From assembly GCA_014529385.2 (NCBI GenBank), contig CM043964.1, forward strand, positions 109,271,587-109,335,586: a stretch of 64,000 nucleotides of DNA, in the 5' to 3' direction. Below are positions 55,101-64,000 of the stretch, piece after piece. Position 1 is the stretch's first letter. Every line of letters starts with the position of its first letter. The notes under the pieces are model-generated. The model was not told the DNA's origin. It did no database searches and worked only from the letters and a program-made list of their open reading frames with translations. A program made the translations under genes and the position numbers. The DNA is from Adiantum capillus-veneris (Eukaryota > Streptophyta > Polypodiopsida > Polypodiales > Pteridaceae).

Positions 55101-56500
55101 ATCCATTTCGTTGTCAATTCAGGTGTAAAAAATCCTCTCATAAGCTTCTTCTTGTGTAAATTTTAATAAAAATAGTATGGCCATCTATACTACATTTGCC
55201 TTGCTTTTGCATCAATCACTAATTTTCAACATATGAGAAAGCAGTCTCTAGGTTGTGAAAGTTTTGAAACATGTGCTCTCATAGAATTTCCTTACTAGAT
55301 TGATGAGAAAACTCCCAAAGAAAAATTAGGGATGATTCATGATATTACCTTTAACAAAGATCGAGTTCTTAGTTGGAATTTTTTTTGTTCATGTTTGAAA
55401 TTTATCATTTTGGAAGAAAGAAATCATTCAATGCCCATAAGCTTTAATTTTTTGAATGAAATACCGGTTAATGATATGATCCATACTATAATTCATTGTT
55501 CAACTTTAATCTATGATGGTAAAAGTTCATATCAAAATGGGTGATTGAGTCCAAAAAAGTGAAAGAAAATATAAAAAGGTTTTCTTTTAACCAGGAATGG
55601 TTTATTGAAATGGATATTGGACATTTAAGTCCCTAGGATGATTCAAAATGCTAAAGAGGCTCTTGGCATGATTATTATGATACTATTTTGAGAGTATAGA
55701 GCTAGCCTGGTTTCTTGATGGATGGTTGTTGGAAATTGAACAATGTCCTTTGAAAAATGATTTTAATCACTTGAAACATTCACCAAGCCTTTTAGAATGA
55801 GGTGGTCTCTTTAGATAGCTATTGTAGTGTTGAGTTCATAGTTAGTTTTGTCAATTTGGACAAACAACCTTTACATAACACATCAGACACAAACATTGAT
55901 AGAATAGTGGAACTAGAAATGATAACTAAAATGGAAATGACACATAGACTAGAACATGATTATATTTAGATCAACTCAATACAATTTGAACAAGTTTAGT
56001 GTGAGCCAAAAGACTGCTCTCAACTTATCAGTAAGAGAATGCAAGAGCACAATGAGCTCAAGACACTACAATAGCGTGTGGCTCCCAAATCCTAGCCTAA
56101 AGCGTTCTCCAAAGCACCACCATCAAACAAAGTAATGTCCCCTATTTATAGGTTCTAGATTGGGTCTCAACTAGGCTGTCCACTGTGCAATTACTATATT
56201 AACTGGTCTGGTAATTACCCAACTTACTTGTCAGTCAAAATTCCAACCTAGAGACAGTTTCCTTCCCCCCTTTCTTTGAATTTTGGAATATTTTAAAAAT
56301 TTATAGAGTTGAAGCTAGAACTGATGTGGCTAAAGAATTTTAGGTATGTTGCTGAAAATGAGTTGGCATCCATCCAACTTCCTTCCAAAAATTTCAAGTA
56401 TGTTGCCAGAGATGGATTAACCCAATATGAATTAAGCACTCTCAATCCATCTTTTTTCCCTCTAGAATGGCTCACCCACTAGCCAAGGTCTATCTTCTTG
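55101..56500. other. No supportable gene
   Basis: AT-rich. A plus-strand frame of 70 codons (55332-55544) and a minus-strand frame of 60 codons (56475-56293) show no motif. A short imperfect repeat of GTATGTTGC(T/C) lies at 56344 and 56399. Confidence 0.45.
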
Positions 56501-56556
56501 CCAGCAGAGAGCCCTTCAGTTGTTTGTGTTTGTGAGCTAACTAACCTACCTGGATA

Positions 56557-58340
56557 CTAGAGTTTAATGGCTTTGTTTATTTGGAGCATTCTTTTGTGTA
56601 GGTTTTGAAATAACCTTGGGTGGAGGTTGAGTTGGTGGACCAATACCTTGAGCACTAGTGGTTGCATTGTCCTTTTGCATAGGCCGTTAAATGGCCTCCA
56701 ATTATTCCTTCCATTTAGTATCATTTCTACTTCATATGGTGTCAATGCATTCCAAGTTTTGGTGCCTGCTACACTCTTGTCAATCTTGCCTTGACGAGTT
56801 TATGACACAAAGAGAGAGTGTGCATCCATCCTTCAGGCAGGACTGATTGGCTTTAATTCTAGCTTCAAATAGAACTTTAGCAATTTCCCTAAATTGAGGC
56901 TCAAAGATAGCTTTATTGGCCTGCTCCTTCTCTGGGATCTTAAAAGCTTCAATTGGAGTAATTCATCTATAATCTCTGTTAGTTGTCAAATATTATGTTG
57001 CCATTGGTACATGTGGCCTATGTAGTGTTGAAGATCAGCTTTTAGTTCCTCCACTATTGACTTTTGTTCTACCTCATTCAAGATCCTAGACAAGGTAGTC
57101 CACTTGACTTTTCCCTCATCATACCAGATTCTTAGCTTTTCCACAGTCTTGACATAGCTTTGTTGATCAGCCAATTCATTGTACCTGGGGTAGAGGGTAG
57201 GAAAGAACCAAGGAAGTTACTCCTCCTTAGCTAACAAGGCATACAATAGTATGGGAAAATTAGGAACAGACTTGATGAAATTCATAACCATCTAATTTTC
57301 CTACTAGAGCATCTTTCTGTAGATTTTGACTGGATGAAATAGGCTCTTAGGATGAACCTCTTGCTCTTATAGGGTCATGCAAGTCTTTTCCCCTTTGCTA
57401 GATAACTAGACGAAATAGTATTTTTAAATGCATCTCTTGCTCCTGTAGGGTCATGCGAGTCCTTTCCTCTTTGCTACTAGTGGCATTATTTTCTAACATC
57501 ATACTGATTTTCTAGTTAAGTACTTCTTGCCCAATTTGCATCTTTACCAACATCTCCTTGATTTGGATCATGATATCCTTGTACATCTAGTATGCCTAGA
57601 CTTTGAAGATTCACATTAAAAGGATCTTTTATGTCTAGATTAACCACCACATCATCATTTATTAGCATCGATTTTGGAACCCTTTCTAGTACTTCAATGG
57701 AGTTGGGGTGTAGAGGCAGCTCATAAGTGGTTTGTTCATGATACTTGATCCAATTCCAGTGTTCTACCCGTCTTGTGGCTCCAATGTAGAGCATTTGAAA
57801 TTTCTCCAAATCAAAATATACTGTCTTGTCATGCAAAAGTCCCTAAATCTAAATTTTCTTTTGCTTTTGCAATCTCTTATTCAGGGCCAACAATTCATTA
57901 GAAAAATTCATGTATATATCCAAATTTGAATTTGAATTGAGAATAATAAGCTTACTTTTATCTAGGCTTTGCAATGTTGGTTCAAATTATTGCATTCTCG
58001 ACAGTTGTTGGGTGCTTGATTGTGTTTGCTTCTAGGGTGGTCAGTTCAAGTATGTTCATCCGTTTGTGTTTGCCCCCCAACATCTCCATCTTCCTTTAGA
58101 TCAGAGCCTTTTGTGCCCTTGGTCCCATTCCCCCTATTGCACATCTTGGTGGTGGAGGACATGGTGGGTTACATCATCCTCATCCTTGTCCTTGCCCCTT
58201 TGATCACTGGGACATGTACCATCATCCTCTAGGTCTTCTTCATAATCCTCATTGACTTGGTCCTTATTTCTTTTATATTCCATGAACTCTTCATTAACCA
58301 GAGATGTGTTGTATTGTTTGGGTTTGTGCTATAAGTTAGA
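56557..58340 (-). pseudogene. Gag-like decayed coding region of unknown LTR element
   Basis: Minus-strand frames with coding-like composition: an acidic stretch (NEDYEEDLEDDGT, near 58240), FDLEKFQMLYIGATRRVEHW with NWIKYHEQTTYELPLHPN (57815-57700), KTVEKLRIWYDEGKVKWTTL (57150-57090) and a Pro-rich end (PPTQPPPKVISKP, 56640-56600). Stops occur about every 60-100 codons. I do not recognise the family; position next to LTR debris and the Pro-rich tail suggest Gag. Confidence 0.35.
57340..57480 (+). repeat. ~74 bp tandem duplication
   Basis: CTCTTGCTC(T/C)(T/G)(A/T)TAGGGTCATGC-type unit at about 57356 and 57430, followed in both by TTTCC(C/T)CTTTGCTA. Confidence 0.8.
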
Positions 58341-59224
58341 CTCGATAGTTTCAACAAACTTTTGTAGATCTTTGAAGTTTAGTGTTAGTAGCGGCTAACA
58401 CATGCTACACCAATTATGCACCAAGACAGGGATGTGCTATTGTGCACAATATTTCCTATTCATTGTATAAGGCCTTGGGTTCATTTATGAGTTCCAAATT
58501 GTATACGCTTTGGCTAAAAGGGCTCAGGTTTATCCCATAGTTGAAGGGCTTGAAGCCGAAAACTATAAAAGAGCTCTATGCTAAATGAGAAGTCATTCTT
58601 GGGTGAGTTCTCTTGTTTGTAGAGTGGATGGTCATGAGGCTCATGGGCTTTCCATACCCATGTAGCTCTTGATTTCTAATAATCAATTGCACATTCTTTC
58701 TTATTAGTCTTCTTTGTTTTGATTATGTGGAGTGAGATTGTATTACTGTGATGTTAGATTTCTAATCCCTTTCGGAGTTAATCTCTTCTATCCACACCAT
58801 TGACCATGGTGTGTGAGGGCTATGCCTTCCCTCTCTTTCTCTCTCTTTACAAGGTGTGTGGTTAGTGTGTGTGCATACGTAGTTGCATTGAAGGAATGGA
58901 CCAGAATGGCCACACTAATGCGAAGTAGGTATGCTAATTGCATGCTTGTGTAGATGTATGATTAGGAGTTGTGATTAGGGTGATTGATGTGAGAGTTCAA
59001 TTTCAATCACATTATTGTATGCAAAGTGATTAGTAAGTAGGATTGTGTGGTTGATTAGAGGAAGCCTCTTCCATGGCTTCTCTCTATGATGGGTAGAAGA
59101 ATCCCTTGAATCCTCTATTTTGATGTAGACGCTCGTGCCTTCAAGCACTAGTAGGGTTGTCGATCCACGGATTGATAAATTTTTGTGGGTTGAAATTAAG
59201 CCATTTCTACGACACCTCCCTACA
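58341..59224 (+). mobile_element. Probable 5' LTR of a gypsy element
   Basis: Ends ...CACCTCCCTACA at 59224, followed at once by a TGGCGCC primer site. A TATA-like ACTATAAAAGAGC lies at 58561. The start was not located and no second copy is in the window, so the left limit is a guess. Confidence 0.5.
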
Positions 59225-59245
59225 TTTGGCGCCATTGCTGAGGAT
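59225..59245 (+). promoter_or_regulatory. Gypsy-type primer binding site
   Basis: TTTGGCGCCATTGCTGAGGA resembles the plant gypsy site TGGCGCCGTTGCCGGGGA, two bases after a CTACA LTR end. Confidence 0.75.
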
Positions 59246-59279
59246 CAAAATCCTAAGCTAGTGAGAAGAGGATGTTTAG

Positions 59280-61330
59280 AATAGAGTAATTTCACTACTA
59301 ATTTCATTGGTTTTGAGTGTGTGTAACTCAATTTTGGTTTCATTTGATTGTGTGTGCAAGTAATTGAAGCTAATTTTTGAGTTATGAATATCTCAAACCC
59401 CCAATTTTACTAATTTCTCAATAAAAATTACTAAACTTGCTTCATTTCCATGCTAATTGTACTATTTCCATGCTAATTTTTACTAATTTATGACTAACTT
59501 CACTAACCTAATCGCTAACATTGATGTGTAATGTATGTTCAATCCCCTCATAAGAGGTGAAATCAACACTTTTTATCAAGTTTCTTTGTGCTAATTTGTG
59601 CTTAATTTGATGATTTGAGTGTTTGATTTTTGACCTACATTGGTGAATTTTGGAGCCAATTTGATGGAGCACACACTTGTGTGTGCAATGATGCGTCTTC
59701 ATGTGGAGCAAAGGAATAGCTTGGAGTGTGATTACAATGTAAGTGCACTCACTTAATCATTTGAATTCTTCATTCTTAATGTTACTCCAATGTGTGCTAA
59801 TCGCTTTCTAAAATTAGGCATGTAAATCAATTTATCTACAATTTGTGCTTAATTTGAATGAATTGGAGTGAAATTGATGGTCAATTTTGACTAATGAATG
59901 ATGTGTGTGTCAAGATTAAGCTTCATTTGCAACAAGAATTCACATATGTGTAAATATTAATGTGTGTCTAATGCACCAAAAAGGAAAAAAACTGCCATAA
60001 AATTCAAGTGTGTGTGCACCTAATCTGGAGTGTATGCATGCAAAGAAATTGAGATAATTGATGATATGTGAATGTGAAATCATGTAATTGATGTGTAAAG
60101 GCAATTCCAATCATTGCATATGCCTATTTGCCAAGAAATCGGGAAAAATTTGAGTGTGTGTGCCCAATTAAAGACCACTTGATTCAATGATTGATGGTCA
60201 ATTGGGACACTGAAATGCTTTTTGATTGTGAAATGTGCATTGAATTTGTGTGAAAGCATTAGGGATAGGCCTAATTGCATTGCCAATTGAGCCAAATTTA
60301 AATTTTTGCTCTTAATTTTGGAGTGTGTGCATTGCTTGATTATGAAAATTAAGATTGATTTTGAGAAATTGAGCATGCATGTGTTTTTTATGCTTGATAA
60401 AGTGTGCAATTTGAGCATTGCAATGAGAAATTGATCGGTTATTTTCATATGATTTTGGCCTAAATTTGGGTGTGTACGCCAATCAATGGCATGTGAAATC
60501 CAATGTGTGTATGAATAATTGGTATTTGTTTACCAATTAAGATGATGAATTGTCCAAATACTTGTTGTGTGTATCACAATTTGACTTGAAGATTGAGATA
60601 GATCACTCATTTGAAGCTCAATTGTGAAGATTTGTTATTTCCATGCTAATGATTGATAATGGGATGAACATGGCAATGATGCATTTAGTTGTGTGTGTAA
60701 TTGTGACCGGAGTTCACTCATGTGTAGCAACACAAACCCTATTGACAAATCCAATTGGATTTGGATGATTTTGGATATTGGGAATGAGCAACTTTGGTTG
60801 CAATGATAATTAATTGGGCTTGAATTTTTCATTGAGGAATGGGTACACTTACTCTACTTACATGCATTATTCAATTGAGTGCAAAATTACATTGATTTTG
60901 AGTTGAAAAAAATGGGAATGTATGCATGCTTCTTTACGAGGTTTTATCCAAATGATTAATTTTTTGTAAAAGTTTGCCTGCTTTGAGGCATCTTTTTAAT
61001 CAAGTGTGTGCACCTATTTAAATGCTTGAACAAAAAAAAAAGGCTAGTTAAATGCTTGAACAAAAAAAAAAGTGCCTTGAACATGATAGCCAAATTTTGA
61101 ATCAAAGATCAAAATTTGGTGCACGTATTAGCTTCATTTCAATGTGTGTGCTCAAGGAATTATGAAAGACATGATTTTAATGCCAATAGAGTCTACTAAG
61201 TGGATTTTTCATTACAATTGGCAATTAATTGAATGTGAACCGTTTCAATTATAAAGCGAATATGGAATTCACGTTTTTTGAATATATGTGACTTAAGTTG
61301 CATGTATGAATATCATTTGTTGTGAGAAGT
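59280..61330. other. AT-rich, TGTGTG/AATTTG-word-rich leader, no gene
   Basis: About 2 kb with dense GTGTGTG, CAATTG, AATTTGTGCTTAATTT and ATTTTG words and no plausible plus-strand ORF; minus-strand frames of up to 122 codons arise because the composition lacks stops there. It follows the primer site, so it is likely the untranslated leader of an LTR element. Confidence 0.5.
61020..61078 (+). repeat. 29 bp tandem duplication
   Basis: AAATGCTTGAACAAAAAAAA occurs twice head to tail (about 61019 and 61048). Confidence 0.9.
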
Positions 61331-61607
61331 TTTTAACTTATATAGGAAACTAATATGTGACTCACGCGATGCTACGGCCAAAAAAAATAAATGCTTCATT
61401 CTTGTAACAATACATGATGAAGATTTTCCAATGCTTTCTTTGTATTTGCAACATGTAATACCAATTATACAATGAATGTTTTATTATCCTACAGAAGCTA
61501 AGTCCTATACATTAACATAAGTTTCTTAACTTGTCTATTGATTCCAAAATAGTGGACCTACAATCATTCGATGCGCTTGTGTATCATACGGGCACGATTG
61601 GCAAAAC

Positions 61608-61664
<57 letters not shown>
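61608..61664. repeat. (CT)n(CA)n compound microsatellite
   Basis: About 20 bp of CT followed by 38 bp of CA. Confidence 0.95.
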
Positions 61665-61666
<2 letters not shown>

Positions 61667-62185
61667 CTGACAATATGTTTAAGATCTCTTTTGCCTTGAG
61701 AATGCTAAAGAGTGTGCAATCATTGACAATAAATGGGATTGTAAGCAAGATTTGTATCCTTCTTGTAAGATATGCCTTTTTATTACCTCCAAAGGAAGAG
61801 TTGCTATGTAAAAACGGGCGACATATTAAAAAGGTTAACCGTTCACTTTATAAACAATGAGTGTATTAACTCTTGTTCGCATGAGAATTAGGATTATAAC
61901 TTGTTCACTTTGAATAAGTCATGTTAAAGTTATAAATTATCTACTCGATGCCTTCGGCACATGCAAAACTCCACATTGCATGCTAGGGTGTTGATTCTCT
62001 CTCTCTTGCGTCGAGCTTAGTAAATGTTAGTCCTTTTGCATCATGCACATTGCAATCCTTTGATTGATTATCTACTTGGTTGTCCTAGTTTCCTCTTAAA
62101 TAATCTAGCTTGAGTTGATAGATGCTTGAGAACTCTTGGGATTCCTGGTGTGATATCAAACCTTCTCTTTTTTTCTCCTTCTCTC

Positions 62186-62289
62186 CTCTCTCTCCTCTCT
62201 CTCTCTCTCTCTCTCACGCACACACACACACATTGGTACTATTAAGGCTTTAGTTTTTCTCCTCCCCCCCCCCCCCCCCCCCCCCCCCC
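62186..62289. repeat. (CT)n, (CA)n and 26-base poly-C cluster
   Basis: CT run to about 62215, CA run 62217-62232, and an uninterrupted C run at 62264-62289, with pyrimidine-rich sequence between. Confidence 0.95.
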
Positions 62290-62338
62290 ACCTTGAAGCA
62301 GTCATGGGATGATAACTTATGACATTCAAATTATGGGA

Positions 62339-62640
62339 CTAAGCCCTTGCATAACAAATCTCTCCTAGAATTGGGCGTGAGTAAAACGCCGAGCTCTCAT
62401 TGTAAAAGGTAGGCAGCCTGCGCATCTTGGGTATGGATCTCCCTAGCAAGGCTTTCTGTGCATCTCTTGAAGATGCTACACAGCAGGGTGGCTTGCCTCT
62501 CTCATCGATCACGCTCATGGAAATGTAGCTCAACACTCTATAAATAAGGTGAGGGCGCACCTTGCCCCTCACTTAGCCTGTGTATGTTTTTGTTGTTCTG
62601 ACTAAAGGCAATAGACTGTCTGCTTCACTTTACGAGCTAT
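62339..62640 (+). promoter_or_regulatory. Promoter-like segment with TATA box
   Basis: CTCTATAAATAAGGTGAGGG (62536-62555) is a strong TATA context in a locally GC-richer block. It could belong to an LTR or a pararetroviral or DNA element promoter; no downstream ORF is recognisable. Confidence 0.35.
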
Positions 62641-63179
62641 GGAGCTTGCCGCTCAAAACACTCAGGTTTTTATCTAAGCTTTTTTGAAAAAAATATGTTG
62701 GTTATATTTTGCTTCAAAAACAATTCGTTAATACTACTTGCAGTAGTCCTCATAGCATAACACAGAACCGAATGACATTCATTAAGGCTTTTTTTCTTTA
62801 CGAAGTGGTCTTTGCAATACTCTGCGTAGATTGGTTTTTTTCATAAAATCTGATGTAGCCCTTAAAAATGGTAGCAATATATACTAATGGGATTTAGTAG
62901 AAGGATTGGGGGATTTGTTGACTGAGCTAGTTGAGAAAAATATGGTTATCTTGGCTTAGCTTAAGCCGCTGCAGGTCCTGCCGTTTACCAACCTACCTAA
63001 AGTGTGTTAAAAAAAGATGGCTTTGTTTTTTAGCCGATACAGGCTCTTTTGATAAGCGTTGTTTTTGCCGACACTGGTTATTTTGGGGGGCTCTATTTTA
63101 AGCCAACTCTGGTCGTTTTTTTCTGTTCAAACCTGACAGTAACCGAACATTACAATGTTATGGATGATAACTAATCACT

Positions 63180-63800
63180 TGGCTTTTGGGGGGGTAAGTA
63201 TAGAGCTAATGCACTTTTTGCTCTAGCCTATAGCTAAAGCTAGTAACCGCATAAGAAGTGAATGGAACCTTGAATTTTCTTAAAGCTTATGATTGTTTTG
63301 GTAATAAAACTCTGTCTAAACACCAACAAGGAGACGTCTGGCTCTTCGGTGTTAAGAAATATGGCAACTCTTGGACTTTGGCATAATACCTTCCCTCATG
63401 GTTTCATATGGGGAGAAGGTGTTAAGGTTATCTAGCACCCAGGACAATGGAGGTATCTTGGAGAAAAACAGGGCTGAAATCTGCCGAACTGTATTGAATA
63501 CTTAAAACTTGAAGTTTTTTGAAGGTAAGTATATACTCTCAACAAAAAAGCTGGCCTTTGGCTCATGACATAAAGTTCCACTTGATTGGTAAGTATATGG
63601 TTGCTACTGTTAGTATAAAGCAAAGCTACCAAGCTATGAAGAAATCTTTGGAGATTGAAGGTAAGTATATGGCTGGTACCCTCAAAACTTGGCATAAATA
63701 CCAAGATATAGCTCGAGAAATGAGGTTCCACTGGTAAAAAATGGTTTTTTACTTCAGTGCTTAATTAGTAGATGGTTGTTATTATGGGCTCAAGCATAGC
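63180..63800 (+). repeat. Short repeats with GGTAAGTAT words
   Basis: GTAAGTA occurs at 63194, 63525, 63589 and 63661, three of them in GGTAAGTATAT. Neighbouring sequence repeats loosely: (A/G)GTTCCACT(T)GG(TAA) at 63575 and 63726; GCATAGCTACCAAGCTATG-like at 63626 and 63795. A plus-strand frame of 72 codons spans the cluster, but it follows the repeat and has no motif. Confidence 0.6.
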
Positions 63801-64000
63801 TACCAAGCTATGGCTTAACAAGTAAACCTCACTATTCTTAAAAACATTTTTTGATGATGGACTTCACCACTCATATTAGAAAGTATATTATACCACTGAT
63901 TTTTGAAAGAATATGTAAAGAGTGCTAAAAACTAATAAACCTAAAAGCTTGTCTAAAGTAAGTAAATTATGTAAGATGGACATGGATAACAACTGATATA

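Noticed and set aside
60080-60448. 122-codon minus-strand ORF
   Set aside because: Lies in low-complexity AT/TG-rich sequence where minus-strand stops are rare; composition is not coding-like.
1-64000. CRISPR arrays, bacterial operons, rRNA or tRNA genes
   Set aside because: No regularly spaced short repeats with unique spacers, no Shine-Dalgarno-type gene clusters, and no rRNA or tRNA signatures; all recognisable coding is eukaryotic retroelement or transposon sequence.

Overview
This window looks like repeat-dominated, gene-poor DNA from a land plant with a large genome, probably a non-seed vascular plant such as a fern (inference, moderate to low confidence). The reasons are nested Ty1/copia and Ty3/gypsy LTR retrotransposons in plant form (tRNA-Met-type primer sites, UBN2-type gags, a second RNase H domain in one gypsy element), a Penelope-like retroelement of the kind found in non-flowering plants, many GA/CA/GT microsatellites and AT-rich DNA. 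I find no complete host gene, tRNA, rRNA or CRISPR. The only host-like coding match is a broken FCP1/NIF-type (HAD) phosphatase fragment at 5.4-6.0 kb.

Layout. 0.7-2.4 kb: minus-strand gypsy gag and protease, butted against a second minus-strand gypsy pol (integrase start, RNase H, RT, protease; 2.4-5.3 kb). 5.4-6.0 kb: phosphatase pseudogene. 6.4-11.4 kb: a decayed mobile element (here 'copy A') with a DDE-like transposase remnant between arrays of GTAC-cored motifs. 13.4-19.2 kb: a Penelope-like element flanked by ~1.6 kb direct repeats (pseudo-LTRs). 19.2-21.4 kb: gypsy integrase and probable 3' LTR. 22.4-26.5 kb: a copia element with LTRs, PBS, gag, protease, RT and RNase H but no integrase core. 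26.6-33.0 kb: a minus-strand LTR split by a very young 4.9 kb LTR element (26870-31778) with two nearly identical 394 bp LTRs, a perfect 5 bp target duplication and four open reading frames that are not pol. 33.5-37.5 kb: 'copy B' of the GTAC element, with coiled-coil and Cys-rich zinc-binding-like ORFs. 37.6-45.0 kb: a gypsy LTR-internal-LTR-internal arrangement carrying dual RNase H and integrase. 45.8-46.2 kb: a C-rich tract. 47-55 kb: several copia fragments on both strands, with another LTR of the 26.6 kb family inside one of them. 55-59 kb: weak gag-like remnants and an LTR end with a TGGCGCC primer site. 59-64 kb: AT-rich, TG-word-rich non-coding DNA, microsatellites and a short repeat cluster with consensus splice-donor words.

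How the parts relate. Nearly every coding stretch is a retroelement domain, mostly broken by stops and shifts, so the window records successive insertions. The clearest order is: minus-strand LTR element first; the copia at 22.4 kb landed about 33 bp inside its internal region; the 4.9 kb element later landed in its LTR, and a paralogous LTR at 42.2 kb still shows the empty site. The two best candidates for something undescribed are the young pol-less LTR element (its partner polymerase must act in trans) and the GTAC-array element family seen twice.
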